NCBI GenBank assembly: GCA_035763745.1
Contig: DASUAO010000046.1
Span: 1-60,170, forward strand
Reading direction: 5' to 3'
Length of the DNA: 60,170 nt
From: DASUAO01 sp035763745
Lineage (GTDB): Bacteria > Actinomycetota > Acidimicrobiia > IMCC26256 > PALSA-555
Shown: piece after piece, positions 27,737 through 35,961 of the stretch
Position numbering within the stretch: the first letter of the stretch is position 1
Layout: each line of letters opens with the position of its first letter
Translations under genes and position numbers: made by a program
The notes under the pieces: generated by a model
Seen by the model: the letters and a program-made list of their open reading frames with translations, nothing else
Databases searched by the model: none
Told to the model about the DNA's origin: nothing

Positions 27737-29148
27737 CGCGTCGGCTCCGGCACGTCGGCCGCGACCAGGGCGACGAGGATCTCGTCCGACGGCTCGGCTT
27801 CGCCGACGATCCGGGTCGCCTGACGCGCGACGCACTCCTCGAAGAGGTTGCGGGCCAGGCGACCGTTCCCGAAGGTCGGGCCGCGCGTGGACGCCGCGAA
27901 GTAGGAATGCACCGCTCGGCGCGCGTCCGGGTCGAGCCGGTAGTGGTGGTGCTCTCCGATCGACTCGAAGATCGCGAGGAGCTCGTCGTCGGTGTAGTCG
28001 GGGAAGTCGATGGTCTTCGAGAAGCGCGAGCGGAGGCCGGGGTTGGAGTCGAGGAACGCCCGCATCGGCTCCGGGTAGCCGGCCACGATGACGATCAGGT
28101 CGTCGCGGTCGTCCTCCATCCGCTTCAGCAACGTGGCGACGGCCTCGGCGCCGAAGTCCTGCTCGCTCTCGGTCACCAGCGCGTACGCCTCGTCGACGAA
28201 GAGGATCCCGCCGCGCGCGTCGTCGCACGCCTTGTGCACCTTCGGGGCGGTCTGGCCGACGTAGCCCGCGACGAGCCCCGACCGGTCCGTCTCGATGAGA
28301 TGCCCACGCGACACGACGCCGAGGACGCGGTAGAGGCGGGCGAGCAGACGCGCGACCGTCGTCTTGCCGGTCCCCGGGTTCCCCACGAACACGAGGTGCT
28401 GGCTGCGATCGACGATCGGGAGGTCGCGCTCCTTGCGCATCCCCTCGACGCGCACGAGGTTGGTGAGGAGACGGACCTCGGTCTTCACCGCCTCGAGCCC
28501 GATGAGCCCGTCGAGCTCGAGGAGCAGCGACTCCAGCGTGTCGCCGGGTTCCGTGGTGGCGCCGGCTCCGGTATCCGCACGGCGGGCTCCGTCGCCACGG
28601 GGGATGCCGGCGGCGTCGATGCGGCGGAGGAGCATCGCCCGCAGGGTGTCGACGGCGAGCAGCTCCTCGCGCGTCGGCGTGGTGTCGATCGCGCAGACCG
28701 CATGTGCGACGCGCAGCGCGCTGTCGTAGTAGCGCCACGCCTCGGCGGTTCCGTCCTTCCCGTCGGCGGACACGATCGTCTCGAACAGCGGTGAAGGGGT
28801 CACCGGGAACGACCGGTGCTGACGGATCGCGGCGCTGTCACGCAGCTGCGCGGGAGTGGCAGTGCGCAGCGACTCGAACCACGGCGCGAGGGCGCGGGCG
28901 AAGGCCTCGAGCTCGGCGTCCGAGGGATGCCCGTCGGCCGCGATCACGGACGCGGCGACCGCCTGGGCCTCGAGTGCGGCGTCGCGCTCGAGGGAGCCGG
29001 GGGTGGTCGGGGCACCGGCACGGCGGGCGAGGCCCTCGAGGATCCGGGTCAGCTCGGCGACGAGCGCGCCCACGGGTTCGTCGAGGAGCCCGGGGACACC
29101 CGAGCCACCCGCCCGGGGTGGTGTGCCGTCTTGGCCCGTGGCGCCCAT
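27733..29148 (-). CDS. CbxX/EccA-type AAA+ ATPase with TerB-like N-terminus
   Basis: A 471-aa protein. Residues ~215-471 are a CbxX/CfqX (SpoVK/EccA-like) AAA+ module: Walker A VGNPGTGKTT (255-264), pore-type GYVGQT, Walker B ILFVDEAYAL (315-324), sensor-1 IVIVAGYP and an arginine finger in NPGLRSRF. Residues ~60-150 contain ASVIAADGHPSDAELEAFA, which resembles the acidic metal-binding core of TerB-like domains from stress clusters. It heads a cluster with two exported binding-like proteins, a membrane coiled-coil protein and PspA. A remodelling or chaperone role in envelope stress is likely but inferred. Confidence 0.87.
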   Translation of the reverse strand: MGATGQDGTPPRAGGSGVPGLLDEPVGALVAELTRILEGLARRAGAPTTPGSLERDAALEAQAVAASVIAADGHPSDAELEAFARALAPWFESLRTATPAQLRDSAAIRQHRSFPVTPSPLFETIVSADGKDGTAEAWRYYDSALRVAHAVCAIDTTPTREELLAVDTLRAMLLRRIDAAGIPRGDGARRADTGAGATTEPGDTLESLLLELDGLIGLEAVKTEVRLLTNLVRVEGMRKERDLPIVDRSQHLVFVGNPGTGKTTVARLLARLYRVLGVVSRGHLIETDRSGLVAGYVGQTAPKVHKACDDARGGILFVDEAYALVTESEQDFGAEAVATLLKRMEDDRDDLIVIVAGYPEPMRAFLDSNPGLRSRFSKTIDFPDYTDDELLAIFESIGEHHHYRLDPDARRAVHSYFAASTRGPTFGNGRLARNLFEECVARQATRIVGEAEPSDEILVALVAADVPEPTR

Positions 29149-29220
29149 CCGCTCCCTGCTCCTCCGCCTGCGTCCGTCATCCTGTCACCCGGACCGGCGC
29201 CCGGTCGCGGCGGCGCCGGC

Positions 29221-30165
29221 TCAGGTGGCGGGGGCCACGAGTGCGGTGTCGAGCCAGGAGGTGGTGACGTCGAGGAACACGGACGGGTCCTCGAGCTGGG
29301 GGGCATGCCCGAGCTCGTCGAGGACGTGGAGCTGGAGGTGCGCATGGCGTTCGGCGGCGGCGCGGGCGAGCTCGATCGCGACCAGGCGATCGCGCGCGCC
29401 GTGGACCAGCAGGGTCGGGCGTTCGGTCGCGGCCACACCGAGGTCGGCGTCCGCGCCGTCGGTGAGCTCACGGAGCAGCGTCCGGGCCGCGTCGGCGTAG
29501 GCCTGCGGCGCCTCGGGGTAGGCGAAGCGCTCGGCGGCGAGATGGATCAGCCGTCGCCGCAGCACCGGGTCGAGTCGGCTCGGGTCGTGGAGGCTCATCG
29601 CGAGGCTGAGGTCGACCAGGCGCTCCGGCCCGAGCGCCCGGGCGCGGGTCGCGACGGCGCGGTGCCCGACCGACGGGACCATCACGGGGACGAAGCGTGC
29701 GATCCGTCGCCAGTCGCGGGACTTCACGCCGCGCCACTGCAGCGCCGGGTTCACGAGGACGAGTGCCTCGACGAGGTCGGGTCGCCGGGCGGTGACGCCC
29801 GCGGCGAGCACCCCGCCCATCGAGTTCCCGAAGATCGCGGCCGGGCCGTGGCGTTCCAGGAACGCCACGAGCAGATCCCGGTTGCCCTCGATCGTGGCCG
29901 GCCGGGTCGTCGCCCGCGTGCGACCGTGTCCCGCGAGGTCGAGCGCCGTGACCGTCGCGCCCACCCGGTCGGCCAGTCCCTGCGCGACCGCGAACCACGA
30001 CAGCGTGTTGGCGCCGAGGCCGTGGACGAGGAGGATCCGCCGATCGTCGGGCCGGGACAGGCCCGGACCTCCGGCGCGCGGCAGCCACTCGACCGCGTGG
30101 ACGCGAAGTCCGTCGAGGTCGACGTGGTGGGCGCGCCCACGGGCGGTCTCGAGGTGCGTCGGCAC
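29221..30165 (-). CDS. Alpha/beta-fold hydrolase
   Basis: A 314-aa hydrolase with the full catalytic triad visible: nucleophile elbow FGNSMGG, acid in HGARDRLVAI and histidine in ELGHAPQLEDP. The oxyanion segment LLVHGLGANTLSW and the DLAGHGRT strand are standard. The substrate is unknown. The GTG start at 30165 follows a TACGAT -10-like hexamer by 7 nt. The gene is 72 nt upstream of the AAA+ ATPase in the same direction and divergent from the gene at 30200. Confidence 0.87.
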   Translation of the reverse strand: MPTHLETARGRAHHVDLDGLRVHAVEWLPRAGGPGLSRPDDRRILLVHGLGANTLSWFAVAQGLADRVGATVTALDLAGHGRTRATTRPATIEGNRDLLVAFLERHGPAAIFGNSMGGVLAAGVTARRPDLVEALVLVNPALQWRGVKSRDWRRIARFVPVMVPSVGHRAVATRARALGPERLVDLSLAMSLHDPSRLDPVLRRRLIHLAAERFAYPEAPQAYADAARTLLRELTDGADADLGVAATERPTLLVHGARDRLVAIELARAAAERHAHLQLHVLDELGHAPQLEDPSVFLDVTTSWLDTALVAPAT

Positions 30166-30172
30166 GGGAGAA

Positions 30173-30193
30173 ATCGTACCGGCGCCCTACGCT
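30173..30193. promoter_or_regulatory. Compact divergent promoter region
   Basis: Two -10-like hexamers face opposite ways only 9 nt apart: TACGAT on the minus strand (30178-30173) and TACGCT on the plus strand (30188-30193). They lie 7 and 6 nt before GTG starts at 30165 and 30200, so both transcripts would be leaderless. Each -35 region would fall inside or beyond the other gene's start. Confidence 0.45.
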
Positions 30194-30199
30194 CGGTTC

Positions 30200-30904
30200 G
30201 TGCACGGCACCGGGACCTGGCGATGTGACTTCGTCGCTTCCGACGCCGGGTCCGTCGTGCTCGGCGGGTTCGTGCAGCTCGAGATCCCGGTGCCGCCCGG
30301 GGCCGCGCGGTACTGGGCCTACCTCGTGGGACCCGAGCTCGGCATCGTGGCAGTGCGGGACCACGACGTCACCCGCCCCCGTCCCGGCGCGCTCACGGTG
30401 CGCGCCGACGGGCTGTGGGCCGAGCTCGTGTGCGAGACGCCGGACGTCCACTGGACGATCGGGCTCGAAGCCTTCGGCGTTCGCCTCGACGAGCCAGCGG
30501 ACGCGCTCCAGGGCGAGGTCGGGGAGCGGATCGCCGTGGGTCTCGACGTCGAGTGGGACGACGGGGCCGTCTTCGGCGACGTGCTGATCGGGACCGACCG
30601 CATCGAGCTCGACGCCACGGGGTCCTTCGTCGCCGCCGGATCGTCGACATGGAGGACCACCCCGGGCGTGGAGGTGACGGTCGATGCCGGTGGCCTCCCG
30701 GTCGCGCTCTCGGTCGCCACCGGTCGCGGCCGGGCGGCGGTGGACCTGCTGGGCGTGGTTCCCGTGCCGTTCGGCGACGGCGTCGGCGCACCGTTCCTCG
30801 TCCGCGTCCTCGGGACGTGGCGGGACGACGACGGTAGGTCGGTGCGCGGCTGGCTGGACATCGCGAACTCGCTGGCGGACCCGGTCCGCCCTGAGCGACG
30901 ATGA
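30200..30904 (+). CDS. Beta-rich protein of unknown function
   Basis: A 234-aa protein not recognised by me. It has many alternating Val/Leu/Gly strands, a high Asp/Glu/Trp content (VHWTIGLEAFGVRLDEPADAL, GLDVEWDDG) and no signal peptide or membrane helix, suggesting a soluble beta-sandwich. The GTG at 30200 is probably leaderless. The stop overlaps the MOSC gene ATG by 4 nt, so the two are translationally coupled. Confidence 0.72.
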   Translation: MHGTGTWRCDFVASDAGSVVLGGFVQLEIPVPPGAARYWAYLVGPELGIVAVRDHDVTRPRPGALTVRADGLWAELVCETPDVHWTIGLEAFGVRLDEPADALQGEVGERIAVGLDVEWDDGAVFGDVLIGTDRIELDATGSFVAAGSSTWRTTPGVEVTVDAGGLPVALSVATGRGRAAVDLLGVVPVPFGDGVGAPFLVRVLGTWRDDDGRSVRGWLDIANSLADPVRPERR

Positions 30905-31374
30905 CGCCCATGTTCGAGGGACGCGTCGTCGCCATGTTCACCGCTCCGGCCGAGGGCGCGCCGATGCAGGCCCGGGAGGCGGTCGAGGCGCTCGCCGGCA
31001 AGGGGCTCGGCGGCGACCGGTACGCGATCGAGGCCGGGAAGTTCTCCGGCACGAAGCACGGCAAGCGGGCGGTCACCCTGATCGAGCGGGAGGCGATCCG
31101 CGCGGCCAACGACTCGTACGGCGTCGATCTGGCCGAGCACGAGACGCGCCGGAATCTCGTGGTCGAGGGGGTGCCGCTCAACCATCTGGTCGGCCAGGAG
31201 TTCCTCGTGGGCGACGTGCGCCTCCGGGGCCACGACCTCTCCGAGCCCTGCGCGTACCTCGAAGAGGTCACCGGCAAGCAGGCGCGCAAGGCGTTCGTGC
31301 ACCGCGGTGGCTTGCGGGCCGAGATCGTCGAGGGCGGTCCGATCCGGATCGGGGATCCGGTCCGGCCCATCTAG
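30901..31374 (+). CDS. MOSC domain-containing protein
   Basis: A 157-aa single-domain MOSC protein. MOSC domains, related to the molybdenum-cofactor sulfurase C-terminus, bind the Mo cofactor and use a conserved cysteine to carry sulfur or substrate. Here it is in SEPCAYLEEVTG. Other family features are GLGGDRYAIEAG and ETRRNLVVEGVPLN. The closest characterised relatives act in metal-sulfur transfer or N-hydroxylated substrate reduction; which applies here is unclear. The stop overlaps the stop of the convergent sulfotransferase gene. Confidence 0.88.
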   Translation: MTPMFEGRVVAMFTAPAEGAPMQAREAVEALAGKGLGGDRYAIEAGKFSGTKHGKRAVTLIEREAIRAANDSYGVDLAEHETRRNLVVEGVPLNHLVGQEFLVGDVRLRGHDLSEPCAYLEEVTGKQARKAFVHRGGLRAEIVEGGPIRIGDPVRPI

Positions 31375-32687
31375 CCCTCGAGCGTGACGCCGAACGCGTC
31401 CGTGTAGTCGCGGAGGCGCTCGCGCAGCACCGCGGCGTCGAGGTCGAAGTCGCCGGCGAGGTCGTAGCGCACGCCGCCGTGCCGTCCTCGCGGGTGTGCG
31501 GCGATGAACGCCTCCATCGCATGGCGCGCCTCGGGCGTGAACGGCTGATCGGCCACCTCGTAGATCCGCTCCACCATCGCGAGGTCGTCGGCCATGAACT
31601 CGTCGAACGCGACGTCGATGGTGCGGTCGGCGGGGAGCAGCGCGTGGTCGCGCATCCCGGCCCGCAGCATCTCCTCGATGCGGTCGGCCCAGTAGTGGCC
31701 GATCGCCACGGGGTCCGGTGAGGCGGCGGAGAAGCGGGCGGTGTACGCGATCATCGTCGCGTTGGATGCGATCACCGACACCGGGTCCCGGTGCGTGAAC
31801 ACGAACGTGGCGTCGGGGAAGTTGCGAAGGAGCGCCGGGATCTGCTCGAGGTGCTGCGGCGACTTCAACACCCATCTGGTCGGATAGGGGCGGTCACCGC
31901 CCCGCAGCCACTGGCAGCACTGGAGCACCCGCACGAGGTACTCGTACGCCGGGGTCTGGTCGTGCCCGACGTACCACTCCCTCCAGGAGGGGAGCACCGC
32001 CGAGGTCTCGAACAGCATCGTCGAGCCGGCGATCGCGAGGAGCTGGATCTCCTCGTGCACGTGCTCGACGGTCATCTCGTGCATGCGCTTGAAGAGCGGC
32101 ATCGCATCGTTGAGGAAGTCGAGCCCGACCGCGCAACGCTCGAAGCGCGGGTCCGGCGCGCCCGCCTCGACCGCGGCCTGCTCCTCGTCCGACAGCACCG
32201 GCTCGAGGCTCTCCCAGTACCGGAGCGAGCGCAGCGCCGGGTCCTCGGCCATGAGGTTGTGCAAGTGCGTCGTCCCGGTGCGCGGCTGTCCGACGATCAC
32301 GATCGGCGCGGCGATGGCCGTGTCGAGGACCTCGGGGTGGGAGGCGATCAGGTGCTCGACCCGCAGGCGGTTGCGCATGTGTCCGACCATCTGGCTGTGC
32401 ACGCTCACGCGTCCGAACGCCGACAGGCCACCCTCGGTGTCGAGGGACCGGAGCACGACGTCCATCGGCTCACGGAACCAGTCGTCGCCGAAGTCGTCGA
32501 GCCCGGTCTCTTCGCGCGCCTGCGCGAGCACGTCGTCGAGGGCGAAGGAGAGCTCCGCGGCCATGGGCTCCACGGCCCGGAGCATCTCGGCGACGGGCTC
32601 GGTGAACCGGGGATCGGCAAGGTCGTCGATCGCCACGGACGCGGGCCGACGGTCGCCGGTCGTCGGGGGGCTGGCGGAGGTGCTCAC
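31371..32687 (-). CDS. Sulfotransferase family protein
   Basis: A 438-aa protein with the PAPS-dependent sulfotransferase fold. The 5'-phosphosulfate loop is VGQPRTGTTHLHNLMAED (about 138-155) and the 3'-phosphate motif is FVFTHRDPVSVIASN. WVLKSPQHLEQ lies between them. Such actinobacterial proteins sulfate lipids, sterols or glycans, but the acceptor is unknown here. It begins with GTG at 32687. It lies 195 nt downstream of the glycerol kinase gene on the same strand. Confidence 0.86.
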   Translation of the reverse strand: MSTSASPPTTGDRRPASVAIDDLADPRFTEPVAEMLRAVEPMAAELSFALDDVLAQAREETGLDDFGDDWFREPMDVVLRSLDTEGGLSAFGRVSVHSQMVGHMRNRLRVEHLIASHPEVLDTAIAAPIVIVGQPRTGTTHLHNLMAEDPALRSLRYWESLEPVLSDEEQAAVEAGAPDPRFERCAVGLDFLNDAMPLFKRMHEMTVEHVHEEIQLLAIAGSTMLFETSAVLPSWREWYVGHDQTPAYEYLVRVLQCCQWLRGGDRPYPTRWVLKSPQHLEQIPALLRNFPDATFVFTHRDPVSVIASNATMIAYTARFSAASPDPVAIGHYWADRIEEMLRAGMRDHALLPADRTIDVAFDEFMADDLAMVERIYEVADQPFTPEARHAMEAFIAAHPRGRHGGVRYDLAGDFDLDAAVLRERLRDYTDAFGVTLEG

Positions 32688-32882
32688 CGAGGCAGCGTCC
32701 CAGCATCGTCACCCGCGCGTCCACCGTGGACCTCCTGGTCGCGGGTGTTGCGTGCGGGCCGCCACGCGACGACGACGGGACGAGGGGGATCGGCGATCAC
32801 CGCCACGCCGGCGACCCGCACGCCTGGCCCACGACCCGCGGTACCGGTCCGCGTGACCGGGCCGGGGCGACGGCCGGTCTGC
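32688..32882. other. Intergenic region between sulfotransferase and glycerol kinase genes
   Basis: About 195 nt in which I see no convincing ORF, tRNA or strong hairpin. It presumably holds the sulfotransferase promoter. Several short GACCGG/CCGGTC inverted matches near 32840-32875 are too weak to call. Confidence 0.4.
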
Positions 32883-34331
32883 TCAGAAGTCGAGGGCCGA
32901 GAGCCCGGGGATCCAGCCGCCGGCCCGCCGGACCGCGTCCTGCCAGCGGTCCCGGGCGGTCGGCGCACCGGGGGGGACGACCTGGGCCGGGCGCCAGGTC
33001 GCGGCGATCTGCGCGTCGTCGGCCCAGAGCCCGACCGCACGACCGGCACAGAACGCGGCGCCGAGGGCGGTGGCCTCACGGACCGGTGCCACCTCGACCG
33101 GGCGTTGCGTCACCGAGGCGAGCGCTGCGAGGAAGGTCTGGTTCGCGACCATCCCGCCGTCGACGCGGAGCCGAGCGAGCGCGAGGCCGGTGTCGCGCTC
33201 GGCCGCCTCCACGAGGTCGGCGCCGCGGTGCGCGACGCCCTCGAGCACCGCTCGCACGACGTGTGCCCGCGTCGTGCCGCGGGTCAGGCCGACGAGGGTG
33301 CCGCGGGCGCCGTAGTCCCAGTGCGGGGTCCCGAGGCCGAGCAGCGCCGGGACGAACCAGACGTCGCCGGTGTCGGCGCACTCGGCCGCGACGGCGTCGG
33401 ACTCCCCGACCGTCCGGACCAGCGCGAGGTCGTCACGCAGCCACTCGATGCAGGTGCCGGCGGACAGCATGACGCCCTCGGCACCCCACTGGTCGGCGCC
33501 GTCGAAGCGCCGAGTCACGATCGGGAACGTTCCCGCCTCGCCGCGACGGTCGAGTCGCGTCGGAGCGTCGCCGAGCACGACGTCGAGCATCCCGCCGGTG
33601 CCGAACGTGATCTTGGCGTCGCCCGGCCGCACGCACCCCTGGCCGAGCAACGACGCCTGCTGGTCGCCGATGAGGCCGGCGAGCGGAGGCGCGCCGGGGA
33701 GCGCCGCGGCGTCGGCGAAGACGCCGGCAGTGTCGACGACGGTGGGGAGCGCGTCGTACGCGATCCGCAGGGCATCGAGCGGTACGGAGGCCCAGTCGGT
33801 GTTGTCGGCGGTGCGGAGTGCGGTGACCTGCGCGTTCGTGGCGTCGGTGACGTGGGCGGCGCCCTCGGAGAGCGTCCAGGCGATCCACGAGTCGACGGTC
33901 CCCACGCAGAGGTCGCGGGTGCGGTCGGGGTCGGCGAGGTCGAGGAGGTGCTCCGCCTTCGTGGCGCTCTGGTTGGGCGCGAACCGGAGGTCGTCGCCGG
34001 CGAGCTCGAGGCAGCGTCCGAGCGTGCGGAGGTCCTGCCAGCCGAGGCCGGGTCCGACGGGATCCCCGGTCGCCCGGTCCCACACCACCGTGGAGGCGCG
34101 CTGGTTGGCGATGCCGACGCTGTCGACCGGGCCGATCTCGTCGAGCGCGGTGCGCGCGAGGTCGAGCGCGACTCGGGCCATGGCAACGGCGTCGAACTCG
34201 ACCAGGCCCGGGGCGGGAGAGCTCGGCAAGAGGGGACTGCGGTGCTCGGCGACGACGTTCGCGTCACCGTCGATCACCGCGGCGCGCACCGACGACGTTC
34301 CCACGTCGACGACGAGCACACGCCCGTTCAC
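32883..34331 (-). CDS. glpK: FGGY-family carbohydrate kinase, glycerol kinase-like
   Basis: A 482-aa ATPase-fold kinase. The phosphate-1 motif VDVGTSSVRAAVID and the glycerol-kinase-like segment IANQRASTVVWDRATGDPV, with GLGWQDLRT, are clear. FGTGGMLDVV and VDGGMVANQTFLAALA form the adenosine and FGGY signatures. A nearby glpD supports glycerol phosphorylation to sn-glycerol 3-phosphate, though the sugar specificity is inferred. GTG start at 34331, followed in the minus direction by the sulfotransferase. A palindrome (34351-34391) lies just upstream, separating it from the AgpS-like gene. Confidence 0.83.
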   Translation of the reverse strand: MNGRVLVVDVGTSSVRAAVIDGDANVVAEHRSPLLPSSPAPGLVEFDAVAMARVALDLARTALDEIGPVDSVGIANQRASTVVWDRATGDPVGPGLGWQDLRTLGRCLELAGDDLRFAPNQSATKAEHLLDLADPDRTRDLCVGTVDSWIAWTLSEGAAHVTDATNAQVTALRTADNTDWASVPLDALRIAYDALPTVVDTAGVFADAAALPGAPPLAGLIGDQQASLLGQGCVRPGDAKITFGTGGMLDVVLGDAPTRLDRRGEAGTFPIVTRRFDGADQWGAEGVMLSAGTCIEWLRDDLALVRTVGESDAVAAECADTGDVWFVPALLGLGTPHWDYGARGTLVGLTRGTTRAHVVRAVLEGVAHRGADLVEAAERDTGLALARLRVDGGMVANQTFLAALASVTQRPVEVAPVREATALGAAFCAGRAVGLWADDAQIAATWRPAQVVPPGAPTARDRWQDAVRRAGGWIPGLSALDF

Positions 34332-34350
34332 GTCTCGCCCTCGCCTCTCA

Positions 34351-34391
34351 TGATGCGTCGCTCACCCGCCTATGGCGGGGTGAGCGACGCA
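34351..34391. repeat. Palindromic element (family 1, copy B)
   Basis: A 41-nt inverted repeat, TGCGTCGCTCACC-CGCC, turning at TATG, with one bulge. It is nearly identical to 55249-55289 (one loop base differs) and shares the flanking GTCCGAGA. The related copy at 18050-18087 has matched changes in both arms. It sits 10 nt downstream of the AgpS-like gene and upstream of glpK, so it may act as a terminator. Confidence 0.8.
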
Positions 34392-34400
34392 CGTCCGAGA

Positions 34401-35936
34401 TCATGCGGTGCCGGGCCATGCCGGGCTCGGCCCGAACGGGCTCGGCAGCCCGAGCTTGCCGGGGTTGAGGATCCCGATCGGGTCGAGCGCCTGCTTCGTC
34501 GCGACGAGGACCTCGAACGCCGGGCCGAGCGCGTCGCGCAGGAACCGGGCCCGGTTGAGGCCGACGCCGTGATGGTGGCTCAGCGCGCCGCCGCGCTCGA
34601 GCACGGCGCGCGTCCCCGCGTCCCACACCGCCCTGTAGTACGCGTTGCGCTGGTCGAGCGGGGGCTGGCCGGCGAAGGTGAAGTAGAGGCACGCGCCGTC
34701 GGTGTAGGCGTGCGACTGGTGCGCCGACGCCACCAGCGTGTGCTCCACGGCCCGGATCGCGTCGGTCGCGGCCGCGTAGATCGCCGGGAGGTCCCGCCAC
34801 CGCGCCGCGATCTCCATCGTGTCGACCACGTAGCCGCGTGTGACGAGCGGCTCGAGCGCCGAGACGTCGTTGCGGTGGTCGAGCCAGCGACCCGCGAGCG
34901 CGGTTCCGTCGAGCACGGACGCGTCGGCGCACTCCTCGGCGACGACCGCCATGACGCCGTCGACGAGGTGCGCGTCGCCCTCGTCGAGGACCAGCAGGGG
35001 ATGGAGGTCGGTGCCGGTCTCGAAGCCGCGCTCGCCCTCGATCGCGTCGTAGAGCCGGAGCACCGCGGGGGTCGCGCCGCGACGCAGGATGCGACGGCAG
35101 GCGTCGAGCCCGGCTTCGAACGACGTGAACCCGTACGCCGCGCGCCGTTCGGCGGCGGGGACGGGATGGGCCCGGAGTCGGGCGCCCGTGATCACTCCGA
35201 GGGTGCCCTCGCTCCCCACGAAGAGCTGGGTGAGATCGGGGCCGGCGGCGGCGCGGGGTGCGCCGCCGGTGCGGATCGCCGTTCCGTCGGCGAGCACGAC
35301 GTCGAGCCCGACGACCATGTCCTCGATCTTCCCGTAGCGGGTGGAGTACTGGCCCGCGCCACGACAGGCGATCCACCCGCCGACCGTGGACAGCGCGATG
35401 GACTGGGGCCAGTGCCCCACGGTGAGTCCGTGACCGGTACGCAGGTCGTCCTCGAACACGTCGCCGAACGTGCCCGGAAGCACGTCGACCACGAGCGACT
35501 CGTCGTCGACGTCGACGATCCCGGTGATCCCGCACAGGTCGAGCACGACACCACCGTGGACGGGGACGCTCGCGCCGCAGACGCCACTTCGGCCCGCCGC
35601 TGCCGTCACGGGAACGTGAGCCTCGTTGCAGATGCGCAGCACCGCCGCGACCTGCGTGGCATCGGTGGGTGCCGCGACCGCGGCGGCGACGGCGGGGACC
35701 TGGCCGTCGAGGGCCCAGATCATGGCGAGCGGCCACCAGTCGCGGCTGGCCTCTGTCCGGGCGCGGGTGTCGATCCGCACGTCGGCGCACGCCGCGCGAA
35801 GTCGATCGAAGAGCGCGTCGTCGACGGCGACGGCGTCGGTGCCGAGGTGGGCGGTGATCGCGTCCGCGTCGGTGGGAGACCCGTGGGCGCCGATCGCGAT
35901 CGGTGGGGTGGGCTCGCCTCGTCGGACGTCGGGCAT
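34401..35936 (-). CDS. AgpS-like FAD-linked oxidase (alkyldihydroxyacetonephosphate synthase family)
   Basis: A 511-aa FAD-binding (PCMH/VAO fold) protein. The FAD loop is seen in TAAAGRSGVCGASVPV. The segment SIALSTVGGWIACRGAGQYS, followed by TRYGKIEDMV, is the close signature of alkyl-DHAP synthases. Near the C-terminus, LSHHHGVGLNRARFL carries the HHH motif of the AGPS active site. AGPS makes the ether bond of ether lipids from acyl-DHAP and a fatty alcohol. Location between glycerol kinase and GlpD, the two enzymes handling glycerol phosphate and DHAP, fits such a role. True ether synthesis is not proven, since many bacterial homologues are uncharacterised. Confidence 0.8.
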   Translation of the reverse strand: MPDVRRGEPTPPIAIGAHGSPTDADAITAHLGTDAVAVDDALFDRLRAACADVRIDTRARTEASRDWWPLAMIWALDGQVPAVAAAVAAPTDATQVAAVLRICNEAHVPVTAAAGRSGVCGASVPVHGGVVLDLCGITGIVDVDDESLVVDVLPGTFGDVFEDDLRTGHGLTVGHWPQSIALSTVGGWIACRGAGQYSTRYGKIEDMVVGLDVVLADGTAIRTGGAPRAAAGPDLTQLFVGSEGTLGVITGARLRAHPVPAAERRAAYGFTSFEAGLDACRRILRRGATPAVLRLYDAIEGERGFETGTDLHPLLVLDEGDAHLVDGVMAVVAEECADASVLDGTALAGRWLDHRNDVSALEPLVTRGYVVDTMEIAARWRDLPAIYAAATDAIRAVEHTLVASAHQSHAYTDGACLYFTFAGQPPLDQRNAYYRAVWDAGTRAVLERGGALSHHHGVGLNRARFLRDALGPAFEVLVATKQALDPIGILNPGKLGLPSPFGPSPAWPGTA

Positions 35937-35961
35937 GTGCGCAGCCTCGCGCTTCGCGAAC

